Program-made: the position numbers and the translations under genes
In this document: positions 53,689 to 62,826 of the stretch, piece after piece
Layout: each line of letters opens with the position of its first letter
Numbering within the stretch: position 1 is the first letter of the stretch
The notes under the pieces: model-generated
What the model saw: the letters and a program-made list of their open reading frames with translations, nothing else
Database searches by the model: none
What the model was told of the DNA's origin: nothing
Source of the DNA: Actinomycetes bacterium
GTDB taxonomy: Bacteria; Actinomycetota; Actinomycetes; Mycobacteriales; Mycobacteriaceae
Assembly (NCBI GenBank): GCA_023418505.1
Contig: JAEZZR010000012.1
Span: 62,001-126,000, forward strand
Reading direction: 5' to 3'
DNA: 64,000 bases

Positions 53689-55173
53689 TTAGTTTCCTCC
53701 TGCTTGAATAGCGGTGATGGCAACGGTGTTGACGATATCTGGCACGCTGGCGCCACGAGACAAGTCATTAACTGGCTTGTTCAAGCCCTGCAAAATCGGG
53801 CCGATTGCCAAAGCGCCACCACAGCGCTGCGCAATCTTGTAGCCGATGTTGCCAGCATCCAGATCAGGGAAGACGAATACGGTGGCTTGGCCAGCAACAT
53901 CCGAATCCGGCATCTTCTTCTTAGCCGTCGATGGCGAGATAGCGGCGTCGAACTGCAGTGGGCCGTCTACCTTTAGCTGAGGAGCTAGCTCCTTGGCCTT
54001 ATCCAGGCCAGCCTTGACGTGATCCACATCTTCACCTGCACCGGAGGTACCGGTGGAGTAGCTCAGCATGGCAACCTTCGGATCAATGCCGAATGCCGCA
54101 GCAGTTTCGGCGGAAACCACAGCGATTTCGCCAAGCTGATCCGCGGTTGGCTTTGGCATCACAGCGCAATCGGCAAAGCCCCACAGGCGGTTATCCATCA
54201 CCATCAAGAACAGCGAAGACACGGTAGAAGCACCTGGCTTGGTCTTAATGATCTGGAACGAAGGCTTAATGGTGTGCGCGGTGGTGTGAGCGGCACCAGA
54301 GACCATGCCATCAGCCAGACCCTTGTGGATCATCATGGTGGCGAAGTAGGAAATATCCTTCATGGTCTCGCGAGCTTGATCCAAGGTGATGCCCTTGGAC
54401 TTACGCAGCTCGGCGAACTCTTCGGCGAAACCTTCCAAGTGATCCGAGGTGTTCGGATCAAACATCGCTGCCTTGGAAATATCCAGGCCAAGCTCTTCGG
54501 CGCGCGCCTTCATGGCTTCTGGCTCACCTAGGATGGTCAAGTCGCAAATATCGTCGCGCAGCAGTTCGTCGGCAGCCTGCAAAATGCGATCGTCGTCGCC
54601 TTCTGGCAACACGATGTGGCGCTTATTTTCCTTCGCGCGCTGCAGCAGCCACCACTGGAAACGCTGCGGAGTCATCACACTTGGTACCTCGGCACGCAAT
54701 GCCTCGCCGAGCTGATCTGCCTGGCCAAGAGCAACTACTGGCACATCGGTGTCGCCAAGATCCAAATCTGGATCAGAGCTCACCACAGCAACAACAGAGG
54801 CAAAGTGCTTCTCCGCGGCAACCAGCGCCAAACGGGTGCGCGACGACGGTGACTCTGGATTCGCCAACAGCACCACGCCAGCTCCGGTGACCGTAGCGAT
54901 ACGCAGATCGGTTTCATAAAAACCAGTACCCACCAGCACTACTGGCTGATCAGTTTCGGCGCGCATTGCTTCGAAATCCGTAACCACAGAGTTCAAAGCA
55001 TGATCAGCATCTTCAATCAGCGCTTCAGTGTGGTCCACATCAGCCATGGAAGCTGCGGAAACCACGTTGGCATTGCCCAAGGCAGCTGCCACTGCGTCGA
55101 TATGCTCCTGTGGATTTTCAACTTGGTCGATACCAGTAACAATCACTGCTGGGCAGCGGTCGTGATTACTCAC
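53689..55173 (-). CDS. pta: Phosphate acetyltransferase
   Basis: Pta converts acetyl phosphate and CoA to acetyl-CoA. The last 330 residues are the PTA domain, with IVLPEGDDDRILQAA near residue 210, GAAHTTAHTIKPSFQIIKTKPG near 300, SYSTGTSGAG near 375 and a C-terminal VFPDLDAGNIGYKIAQR. The N-terminal 190 residues form the usual DRTGG-like/CobB-like part. The start is GTG 55173 after an AGAGG ribosome site (494 residues); the 35 residues upstream in the same frame lack similarity. Its promoter region holds a GlxR-like site. Confidence 0.93.
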   Translation of the reverse strand: MSNHDRCPAVIVTGIDQVENPQEHIDAVAAALGNANVVSAASMADVDHTEALIEDADHALNSVVTDFEAMRAETDQPVVLVGTGFYETDLRIATVTGAGVVLLANPESPSSRTRLALVAAEKHFASVVAVVSSDPDLDLGDTDVPVVALGQADQLGEALRAEVPSVMTPQRFQWWLLQRAKENKRHIVLPEGDDDRILQAADELLRDDICDLTILGEPEAMKARAEELGLDISKAAMFDPNTSDHLEGFAEEFAELRKSKGITLDQARETMKDISYFATMMIHKGLADGMVSGAAHTTAHTIKPSFQIIKTKPGASTVSSLFLMVMDNRLWGFADCAVMPKPTADQLGEIAVVSAETAAAFGIDPKVAMLSYSTGTSGAGEDVDHVKAGLDKAKELAPQLKVDGPLQFDAAISPSTAKKKMPDSDVAGQATVFVFPDLDAGNIGYKIAQRCGGALAIGPILQGLNKPVNDLSRGASVPDIVNTVAITAIQAGGN

Positions 55174-55646
55174 GGATTCTTTACCTCTCTCAACTTTCCT
55201 AAAGTGTTCTTGTACTAAAATTTGTCTAAAAATAGACGCTTTGATGTAGCTATTCGTAAGTTCTACATCACCGGCCACGGTGGGCGCTATTGTGATACAG
55301 CTTACATTGATTTAGGGCAAAACATAAGGTGAGCGGGGACTCAAACCTTTTAAAACACATTAAATTACGGTGTTTGTGATTGAGATCACTAAGGCGCTGG
55401 ATGGCATTAGGTGGCTCGTTGGTGGCGACCGCAACCTGCCGCCAGCCACACCACCAGCTTGGCAGCCAACCCTGCCGTCACCGCGTGAATACCCTTGAAA
55501 GTCTGCCCTAACCGCAGGTATATTCACCAGTGCATTTTGGCTGGACTAACCTGCGGCTAACTTGCGGCTAGCTTTCGGCTAACCGCCCACAACTATTCCG
55601 CTCTGACCAGCCCCTGAACTTCGAACTTTGAGGATTATTTCTCCTA
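55174..55646. other. Divergent promoter region of pta-ackA and fprA
   Basis: This 473-bp region has no gene. It should hold the promoters of the two operons. Besides the GlxR-like palindrome at 55375-55390 I see no clear RamA or RamB site, but I have not searched for weak matches. Confidence 0.5.
55375..55390. promoter_or_regulatory. GlxR/CRP-like site between pta and fprA
   Basis: TGTGATTGAGATCACT keeps both TGTGA and TCAC arms of the GlxR consensus TGTGANNTANNTCACA and differs at the last base and in the centre. It lies 202 bp before pta and 257 bp before fprA. GlxR is the cAMP-binding regulator of corynebacteria and controls many acetate genes. Confidence 0.55.
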
Positions 55647-57137
55647 ATGGCGCACACCGATTCCCGTACCGACGAACCACTGTCCACCGCGGATAACCCG
55701 CTGCTCGATTCCAAAGCAGAACGTCCGGTGCGGGTGGCAGTGATTGGTTCCGGCCCTGCCGGCGTGTATGCCTCGGATGCGCTGTTGAAGTCCGATCACA
55801 ATGTGCACGTGGACATCTTCGAGATGATGCCCGCACCTTTTGGCCTGATCCGTTACGGCGTTGCACCTGATCATCCACGCATTAAGGGCATTATTAAGTC
55901 TCTGCACCGCGTGATGGATAAGGACGAAATCCGCCTGTTCAGCAACGTCGAGTTCGGCAAAGACATCACCGTTTCCGATTTAGAGCAGCTTTACGACGGA
56001 ATTATCTTCGCCACCGGCGCCTACGGCGATAGGGAGCTGCCGATCCCAGGCGCCGATTTGCCACAGCATTGGGGCGCGGGTGAATTTGTGGGCTTTTATG
56101 ATTCGAATCCGAATTTCCCACGTAACTGGGATCTTTCGGCCGAAAGCGTTGCTGTGGTTGGCGTGGGCAATGTTGGCCTGGATATTTCCCGCATCTTGGC
56201 AAAAACTGCCGACGAACTTCTGGTCACCGAAATCGCCGACAACGTCTACGAATCCTTGAAGCAAAACCAGGCCAAGGAAGTGCATGTGTTCGGTCGTCGC
56301 GGTCCGGCACAAGCGAAGTTCACGCCTTTGGAACTCAAAGAGCTGGATCACTCACCCACCATCGAGGTGGTGGTCTCTCCAGAAGACATCGACTACGACG
56401 ACGCCTCGGTGCAGCTACGCCGCGAGTCCAAAATCGTCGACCAGATCTGCCAGATCTTGGAAGGCTACGCCATGCGCGACCGTGTCGGCGCACCACACAA
56501 GCTGCACATTCACTTCTTTGAATCACCAGTAGAGATCCTCGAAGGAACTGACGCTAACGGCCAACCATGCGTGGTCGGTTTCCGCACCGAGCGCACCGAA
56601 TACGACGGCGAAGGTGGCATCCGCGGCACCGGTAAATTCACCGATTGGCCAGTACAAGCTGTGTATTCGGCTGTGGGTTACCGCTCTGATGCTCTGCCAG
56701 GGGTTCCTTTCGATCACCAGCGTCATGTCATCCCGAACGCCGCTGGTCGTGTGTTGAATCAGGCAGACGAGGTGGCCGACAGCTCGTCGGCAAGCGCATC
56801 GCAAGCTTCTCACCTGCGCGGTCTCTACACCACGGGTTGGGTTAAGCGCGGGCCAGTAGGCTTGATTGGCAACACCAAGGGTGACGCGAATGAAACCGTC
56901 GCCTGCTTGCTCGAGGACTTCGACGCCGGACGTACGTTCCAGCCTCAGGATCTATCTAACGACGAGCACTTCACCGCAATCACCGAGCTACTCAAGAATC
57001 GTGGTGTGGAGTTCCTGACCTGGGACGACTGGCATGCGCTCGACGCCTTTGAGATCGCTGCTGGTGAAGCTGAGGGGCGCGGCCGGAAAAAGACTGTGGA
57101 ATGGGAAGACATGGTTCGTTATTCCCAGCAGCGCTAA
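55647..57137 (+). CDS. fprA: Ferredoxin--NADP+ reductase (adrenodoxin reductase type)
   Basis: FprA moves electrons between NADPH and ferredoxin and holds FAD. The 496 residues have the FAD Rossmann motif VAVIGSGPAGVYASDALL near residue 30, APFGLIRYGVAPDHPRIKG near 65, the NADPH-binding VAVVGVGNVGLDISRIL near 170 and the C-terminal GWVKRGPVGLIGNTKGDA near 395, all typical of the adrenodoxin-reductase branch. ATG 55647 is the start. Next comes the phosphoribosyltransferase gene, 51 bp away. Confidence 0.92.
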   Translation: MAHTDSRTDEPLSTADNPLLDSKAERPVRVAVIGSGPAGVYASDALLKSDHNVHVDIFEMMPAPFGLIRYGVAPDHPRIKGIIKSLHRVMDKDEIRLFSNVEFGKDITVSDLEQLYDGIIFATGAYGDRELPIPGADLPQHWGAGEFVGFYDSNPNFPRNWDLSAESVAVVGVGNVGLDISRILAKTADELLVTEIADNVYESLKQNQAKEVHVFGRRGPAQAKFTPLELKELDHSPTIEVVVSPEDIDYDDASVQLRRESKIVDQICQILEGYAMRDRVGAPHKLHIHFFESPVEILEGTDANGQPCVVGFRTERTEYDGEGGIRGTGKFTDWPVQAVYSAVGYRSDALPGVPFDHQRHVIPNAAGRVLNQADEVADSSSASASQASHLRGLYTTGWVKRGPVGLIGNTKGDANETVACLLEDFDAGRTFQPQDLSNDEHFTAITELLKNRGVEFLTWDDWHALDAFEIAAGEAEGRGRKKTVEWEDMVRYSQQR

Positions 57138-57188
57138 GGCGAATATGCCGGTGTGACGGAAAGCCAGTACAGCGTCTAAGGTAGGAAC

Positions 57189-57692
57189 ATGGCTTATCAT
57201 GCAGACTCGGCTGAACTACCAAACAAAGAGATTCTCACCTGGGATTTATTTGGCCAAGCATCGCGCGAACTGGCTCAAACGATCGTCGATAGCGAATTCG
57301 ATCCGGAAATCATCATTGCGGTAGCACGCGGTGGCCTGCTACCTGCCGGTGCGCTGAGCTACGCGATGGGTGTGAAGCTCTCGGACGCAATTAACGTGGA
57401 GTTTTACACGGACGTCCACGAAACCCTCCCCGATCCAGTGCTGCTAGAGCCATTGCTGGATATTGAGTCGATCTCGAACAAGCGCCTGCTAGTAGTCGAC
57501 GATGTGGCTGATTCCGGCCGCACCCTGCAGCTAGTACTCGATATTTTGCGCAGCCATGGCGCTGAGGTGCGCTCTGCTGTGTTGTATGGAAAGTCTGCCT
57601 CTGTGGTGGAAGCAGACTACGTCTGGCGCAACACTGACGAATGGATTGTGTTCCCTTGGTCTGCAGAACCACCAGTTACGCCACAGGGATAA
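57189..57692 (+). CDS. Purine-type phosphoribosyltransferase
   Basis: The 167-residue enzyme of the type I PRT fold has the PRPP-binding motif RLLVVDDVADSGRTL near residue 97 and the ARGGLLPAGALSYAMG loop near 45 that in this family binds pyrophosphate. It resembles xanthine-guanine/hypoxanthine phosphoribosyltransferases, with the C-terminal WIVFPWSAEPP that stacks on the base. The substrate base is not certain. The gene ends 4 bp before the convergent purT. In C. glutamicum the same neighbourhood (fprA, PRT, purT) is found. Confidence 0.85.
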   Translation: MAYHADSAELPNKEILTWDLFGQASRELAQTIVDSEFDPEIIIAVARGGLLPAGALSYAMGVKLSDAINVEFYTDVHETLPDPVLLEPLLDIESISNKRLLVVDDVADSGRTLQLVLDILRSHGAEVRSAVLYGKSASVVEADYVWRNTDEWIVFPWSAEPPVTPQG

Positions 57693-57695
57693 AAG

Positions 57696-58922
57696 CTAGC
57701 CCTCACCATTGAAGACTCGGATGCGGCTTGCTGCATCGGCTGCGTGATCGCGGGCGTCGTCGACCGACTCCGCCGTTGATAAGCACACGCCCATGCGCCG
57801 CTGGCTTCCGCAGTCGGGCTTGCCGAATAGGCGGACATCGGTTTCGTCGATAGCCATAGCTTCCGCAACACCCGAAATCCGTGGCGCGCCTTCGCCTGCC
57901 TCGAGCGGACCGCCATACACCACCGCGGACGCACCCGGGGAGATCAACGTCGTGTCGATCGGCAAGCCCAAAATGGCACGGACGTGCAAGTCGAACTCGG
58001 AAAAGCGCTGCGTAGCCATCGTCACCATGCCCGTATCGTGCGGCCGAGGGCTGACCTCAGAGAACCACACATCATCACCACGGACGAACAGCTCCACGCC
58101 GAAAATACCGCGCCCACCCAGCGCATTCGTAATGCGGGCGGCCACCGAACGCGCATTGTCCAGCGCCACCTCACTCATCGGCGTTGGCTGCCAGGACTCC
58201 ACATAATCGCCACCTACCTGGCGGTGCCCAATCGGCTCGCAGAACCACGTCGCCCCGGCGCCGGTCTCCGGGTTGATCGAACGCACGGTAAGCATCGTGA
58301 TCTCATAATCAAAGTTCACGAACCCCTCCACGATCACGCGCCCCGAAGCGACGCGCGCGCCCGAGGCCGCATACTCCCACGCCCGATCGATATCCGCTTC
58401 GCTACGGATCGTCGATTGGCCCTTGCCAGACGAACTCATCACAGGCTTCACCACACACGGCATGCCCACCGTCTGCACGGCCGCACGAAATTCGTCGTAA
58501 TCCGACGCGAATTGGTACTTCGACGTGGGCAGGCCTACTTCTTCTGCTGCTAAACGACGAATACCCTCACGATTCATCGTCAACTGTGCTGCTTTCGCAG
58601 TAGGCACCACAGTGGTAACGCCTTGTTCTTCGAGTTCGACGAGCGCATCCGTCGCTAGCGCCTCGATCTCAGGGACAACGAAATGTGGCCGCACCTTGCC
58701 CACCAGATCCTTCACCGCCTGCGCATCCGTCATATCCAGCTGATACCAGTAGTGCGCCACCTGGTGGGCCGGCGCATGCTCGTAGCGATCCGCAGCGTGC
58801 ACCTCTACCCCCAAACGCTGGAATGAAATCGCCACTTCCTTGCCTAGTTCACCTGAACCCAACAACAGCACGCGCAGCGCGGTATCGGTGTACGGGGTAC
58901 CAATCTCAGCGGGGGTATACAT
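57696..58922 (-). CDS. purT: Formate-dependent phosphoribosylglycinamide formyltransferase
   Basis: PurT makes formylglycinamide ribonucleotide from GAR, formate and ATP in purine synthesis. The 408-residue ATP-grasp protein begins with VLLLGSGELGKEVAISFQRL, and has EIEALATDALVELEEQG near residue 83, a central ATP loop with VMSSSGKGQS near 158, and DVWFSEVSPRPHDTGMVTM near 272. All match PurT rather than PurK. ATG 58922 gives the family start. The nucleoside hydrolase lies upstream, 10 bp away, so the two may share a transcript. Confidence 0.93.
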   Translation of the reverse strand: MYTPAEIGTPYTDTALRVLLLGSGELGKEVAISFQRLGVEVHAADRYEHAPAHQVAHYWYQLDMTDAQAVKDLVGKVRPHFVVPEIEALATDALVELEEQGVTTVVPTAKAAQLTMNREGIRRLAAEEVGLPTSKYQFASDYDEFRAAVQTVGMPCVVKPVMSSSGKGQSTIRSEADIDRAWEYAASGARVASGRVIVEGFVNFDYEITMLTVRSINPETGAGATWFCEPIGHRQVGGDYVESWQPTPMSEVALDNARSVAARITNALGGRGIFGVELFVRGDDVWFSEVSPRPHDTGMVTMATQRFSEFDLHVRAILGLPIDTTLISPGASAVVYGGPLEAGEGAPRISGVAEAMAIDETDVRLFGKPDCGSQRRMGVCLSTAESVDDARDHAADAASRIRVFNGEG

Positions 58923-58932
58923 ATGCCCTAGC

Positions 58933-60096
58933 TTAAACGGCTAACGACGTAACAGCAGCCAAAGCCCGAGCAAACTCCTGCCAAACTTTCTGGCCGTCAA
59001 CCTGATCGACGAGGTAGACAGTTGCTGCTGGGCGAGTAGTTTGTGCGTGGGTGTTTTGGGTGTGGGCTTTTCTGGTTGTGGCCTGAATGGTGCCACGGTG
59101 GTTTAGATCGGCAGCGAGTTGGGTTTCTCTGGTGGAGAGGCCGATTGCTTGTGCCCGGCCACAGGCAATTTGCGCTGCTAGAAGATCGTGAATCTGTGCG
59201 CAATAGCCCACGCCGACAGATTCGTGGAATTCGAAATAGAACCGCACTGCATCGTGGACTAGCTGGCGTAGTTGGTGGTGAGAGTGGAAGTTCCAGGATG
59301 TGAGCAGTTCTGGGGTGAGAATTACTTGTTCGGTAACTTGCAGCGAAGCCAGGGTTAGCGGCGGGCGTGTGGGATGGTTGGAGTGGTTGAGGTCTGTTGC
59401 GCCGTAGGCTTCGAAGACTTTAGCCACTGCATCGGGATCAACCCAGAAATTCCATTCGGCTGTCTCGGTGGTGTTGCCGGGATAATCGACGGCACCTCCC
59501 ATCACTGTCACAGAGGCGAACTGTTCCAAGGCTGATCCGGCAGGTGATTCGAGGTTAGATTCGCGGACGGATTCAGCTATGAGATCCCGTGCGAGCAGCG
59601 TTAAGGGTCCGGTGATCAGTAAGTGGCTTTGTGGGAATTGGTGCCACAGCTCTAGCGCCGTATGGCCGGCGGAGTTGGCGGCCGACGCGTCGTCGGCAAG
59701 CAAAAATTCCTGCGGCGCCTGCGCGTATCCCAATCCGGAAGGGCCGTGAGTTTCGGGCGTAGTGGTCAGTTCAATGGCCAGCGGATTCGGGCTGCCGGCG
59801 ACCACCGGAATCTGGCTCAAGCCACATAAGTGCAGCACATAGCGGGTGTTGGCAGCTGCCTGGATGGCGGTGGTGTTGCCGGCAGACGTGGTGACGGCAG
59901 CTAGGTCGATCTCCCCGAGATGATGCATGCCGGCCAGATAGATGAGGGCGAGCATGTCATCGATGCCGGTGTCGACGTCAGCGATGATGCGGCGCCGGTT
60001 AGAAGTTTGTGGGCTGGGGTGCGGGGTCATCGAGGGCGAGCTGGCGTGCGGGGTCTTGTGGGTGTCGGCGTGCGAGGTGGTACTGGATCCTGCCAT
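58933..60096 (-). CDS. Nucleoside hydrolase (IunH/RihA family)
   Basis: The enzyme splits ribonucleosides into base and ribose. The calcium-binding motif DVDTGIDDMLAL is near residue 40, a TTSAGNTT region near 68, HGPSGLG near 118, VTVMGGAVDYPGNTTETAEWN near 193 and NFWVDPDAVAKVF follow, as in the family. The first 30 residues are Ser/Thr/His-rich and not conserved; Met23 at 60030 is an equally possible start. It reaches the hydrolase's C-terminus at 387 residues, longer than the usual 310-330, because of both the N-terminal part and a His/Thr-rich stretch near residue 350. Substrate class is unclear. Confidence 0.85.
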   Translation of the reverse strand: MAGSSTTSHADTHKTPHASSPSMTPHPSPQTSNRRRIIADVDTGIDDMLALIYLAGMHHLGEIDLAAVTTSAGNTTAIQAAANTRYVLHLCGLSQIPVVAGSPNPLAIELTTTPETHGPSGLGYAQAPQEFLLADDASAANSAGHTALELWHQFPQSHLLITGPLTLLARDLIAESVRESNLESPAGSALEQFASVTVMGGAVDYPGNTTETAEWNFWVDPDAVAKVFEAYGATDLNHSNHPTRPPLTLASLQVTEQVILTPELLTSWNFHSHHQLRQLVHDAVRFYFEFHESVGVGYCAQIHDLLAAQIACGRAQAIGLSTRETQLAADLNHRGTIQATTRKAHTQNTHAQTTRPAATVYLVDQVDGQKVWQEFARALAAVTSLAV

Positions 60097-60170
60097 AGCG
60101 CTATTGTGCGAGCCCGCTGCCCGATCGGCAATCTAGTTTTCTGCCTAGTTTTAGCCCCTAGCTTTCTCCC

Positions 60171-61358
60171 CTAGCTTTTGTCGCCAGGCAATTCCATGTC
60201 ACGATCGGCCATCACCTGGCGCAGCAGGGTTGGGTAGTCGGTGATGATGCCGTCCACGCCGGCGGCGATCTGCTCGTTCATTGTTGCTGCGTCGTTGATC
60301 GTCCACGGCACCACTTTGAATCCCAGATCATGTGCGCGGGCGACGAAATCAGCGGTGGCCACCGGATGATAATCGCTATCGCCAGCCGAAGTGCCGTACG
60401 GAACCGCGTACCCTGGCGAGAGCACATGGACGCCTAACTGCTGTGCTGCTGCGAAAATATCGCCGTCTACCTCGGAGTAATCGACAGTTCCCGTCCACGG
60501 TGAATCGGCCAGCCACGTAGTTTCGTCCCACAGCAGAACCAATGGAATCTCTGGATTGCGGGCGGCTACCAACGGGAAGGTGCGCCAATCGAAGCTTTGG
60601 ATCATCGCGCGATCGGCGACCCCGGCGCGGTCAATCTCGTCGAGGATGGCGTTGACGAATTCTTCGGGAGTTTTCGATTGATCGGGCTCGGCGGCTTCGA
60701 TTTTGGTCTCGATGTTGAAGTGAACCTCTGGGTAATCGGTAGCCAGCTCGAAGAGGTCTGCCAGGTTGATCATGGTGTTGCCCTGGATTGCCTCGGCATC
60801 GGGGAAGTTTTCCAGTTTCTTATCGCAGGTCAGCTCTTGGAGCTGGGCAAAAGTGAGATCCTTAATCAACTGCCCAACATATGGGCCTGAGCATTTTTCT
60901 GCTTCCACCACAGGATCATGCCAAACCACGGGCACGCCATCTTTACTCATGACGATGTCGAGCTCCAGCGTGGTCACGCCAAGCTCCAGGGAATTGCGCA
61001 TCGCAGCAGCGGATTCTTCCGTCCACTCGCCGCGGCCGCCACGGTGAGATTGCAGATCAAAGCCTTGAGGCAAATTAGCGGCAGCAGCCGGATCGCCAAC
61101 GGCAGCATCGCCCGAAGCACTGCCCTCCCCCGCAACGCTCGGCGCGGTAGCAACCGAGGTGGCTGCTTCCGGCGCTACCGGCAGGTTGGCGTCATCGGCA
61201 GTACAGGCGCCGGCAAGCGGTGCGACAACAAAAGCGGCGGCCGCAATTGCTGCGGTCGCCGCTTTAGCTGCGTGCGGTGCTCTAGTTTCGTCGGCAGCTT
61301 CCAAGCCAGCTACGTCCTTGCCTGGTGCTACGATCCCGGGGGTTTTGCGATTCGTCAT
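60171..61358 (-). CDS. Lipoprotein glycerophosphodiester phosphodiesterase
   Basis: The signal peptide ends with the lipobox LAGAC (Cys52) after an Ala-rich core; a 50-residue linker follows. The GDPD domain starts near residue 100 with DLQSHRGGRGEWTEES, then LELDIVMSKDG near 137 and VVWHDPVVE near 150, which give the metal and catalytic residues, then IETKIEA near 220 and ends with VPWTINDAATMNE and GIITDYP. It should act on glycerophosphodiesters or teichoic-acid-like polymers outside the cell. It stands 44 bp from purA, also on the minus strand, and is the second GDPD of the window. Confidence 0.88.
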   Translation of the reverse strand: MTNRKTPGIVAPGKDVAGLEAADETRAPHAAKAATAAIAAAAFVVAPLAGACTADDANLPVAPEAATSVATAPSVAGEGSASGDAAVGDPAAAANLPQGFDLQSHRGGRGEWTEESAAAMRNSLELGVTTLELDIVMSKDGVPVVWHDPVVEAEKCSGPYVGQLIKDLTFAQLQELTCDKKLENFPDAEAIQGNTMINLADLFELATDYPEVHFNIETKIEAAEPDQSKTPEEFVNAILDEIDRAGVADRAMIQSFDWRTFPLVAARNPEIPLVLLWDETTWLADSPWTGTVDYSEVDGDIFAAAQQLGVHVLSPGYAVPYGTSAGDSDYHPVATADFVARAHDLGFKVVPWTINDAATMNEQIAAGVDGIITDYPTLLRQVMADRDMELPGDKS

Positions 61359-61401
61359 GGACTAACCGTAAAACGCCCGCACCAATCACGCGCGTTGAAA
61401 A

Positions 61402-62691
61402 TTACCTATCAATCACATCGTTGATCACGATGGTCTGGTCGCGGCCAGGTCCAACACCAATGTAGGAAATCGGCGCGCCAGATAGTTCTTCCAGGCGCTT
61501 CAAGTAATCCTGGGCGCGTTCTGGAAGCTCATCGAAGGTCTTGCAATTGGTGATGTCTTCATCCCAAGCCGGCATGGTTTCGTAAATTGGCTCGGCATGG
61601 TGAAACTCGGATTGCGTCAGTGGCATTTCGTCGTGACGCACGCCGTCCACGTCGTAAGCCACACAAATCGGAATCTCGCCGATACCGGTGAGCACATCCA
61701 ACTTCGTGATGAACAAATCCGTGAAGCCATTGACGCGCGCGGCGTAGCGAGCCAGCAGCGAATCGTACCAACCGCAACGGCGCTTACGGCCGGTATTGAC
61801 GCCTACCTCGCCGCCGGTGGTCTGTAGGTACTCGCCCCATTTGTCGAACAACTCGGTTGGGAACGGACCGGCACCCACACGCGTGGTGTACGCCTTCATA
61901 ATGCCCAGCGTGGAGGTAATCTTCGTCGGACCAATACCCGAGCCCACACACGCGCCACCCGCGGTTGGATTCGAGGAAGTCACGAACGGGTAGGTGCCAT
62001 GATCGACATCCAGCATCGTGGCCTGGCCACCCTCCATCAACACCGATTCGCCACGATCCAACGCCTGATTCAGCAAGGTGGTGGAATCGACAATCATCGG
62101 ACGCAACCGCTCCGCATAAGACATGAAGTAATCGAAAATCCGATCCGCCTCGATGGCATTGCGGTTATATAGCTTCACCAGGATCTGATTCTTCTGATAC
62201 AGCGCGGATTCGATCTTCTGGCGCAGAATCGACTCATCGAGAATGTCCTGAACACGCAGACCCACGCGCGAAACCTTATCCGCATACGTCGGACCGATAC
62301 CGCGGCCAGTGGTACCAATCGCGCGCTTGCCCAGGAAACGTTCCGTCACACGGTCCAGCGTCTGATGGTACGGAGCCACCATGTGCGCATTACCCGAAAC
62401 GCGCAACCGGGAAGCGTTTGCCCCACGGGCTTCCAGGCCATCAATTTCGTCGAAAAGCGCCTCGAGATTCACCACGCAACCATTGCCAATCACAGGCGTG
62501 GCGTTCTCCGAGAGCACACCTGCCGGCAGCAGCTTCAGCTCGTACTTCTCGCCACCCACAACCACGGTATGACCTGCGTTATTACCTCCATTGGGCTTGA
62601 CGACGTAATCAACTCGGCCACCAAGAATATCGGTAGCTTTGCCTTTACCTTCGTCACCCCACTGTGCGCCCACGATAATAATTGCGGCCAT
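61402..62691 (-). CDS. purA: Adenylosuccinate synthetase
   Basis: PurA joins IMP and aspartate with GTP to adenylosuccinate. The GTP loop GAQWGDEGKGKATD is at residue 8, the signature GNAHMVAPYHQTLD near 98 and GTTGRGIGPTYADKVSR near 125, and a C-terminal GRKRRCGWYDSL near 298. The start is ATG 62691, which gives 429 residues; TTG two codons earlier is not needed. In M. tuberculosis purA is Rv0357c with Rv0358 divergent, the same arrangement as here. Confidence 0.96.
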   Translation of the reverse strand: MAAIIIVGAQWGDEGKGKATDILGGRVDYVVKPNGGNNAGHTVVVGGEKYELKLLPAGVLSENATPVIGNGCVVNLEALFDEIDGLEARGANASRLRVSGNAHMVAPYHQTLDRVTERFLGKRAIGTTGRGIGPTYADKVSRVGLRVQDILDESILRQKIESALYQKNQILVKLYNRNAIEADRIFDYFMSYAERLRPMIVDSTTLLNQALDRGESVLMEGGQATMLDVDHGTYPFVTSSNPTAGGACVGSGIGPTKITSTLGIMKAYTTRVGAGPFPTELFDKWGEYLQTTGGEVGVNTGRKRRCGWYDSLLARYAARVNGFTDLFITKLDVLTGIGEIPICVAYDVDGVRHDEMPLTQSEFHHAEPIYETMPAWDEDITNCKTFDELPERAQDYLKRLEELSGAPISYIGVGPGRDQTIVINDVIDR

Positions 62692-62826
62692 CGACAAATC
62701 ACTCCCAGTGAAAACGGTGAATAAAACAGTACAAACGGTTGCGGGCGGTTCGTGCGCAGTAGTGCACGGCTGTGCGGATGTGCACAGTTGCCCTGCAGCA
62801 AAACAGCCACGCTAGAGTTTAGTGCT

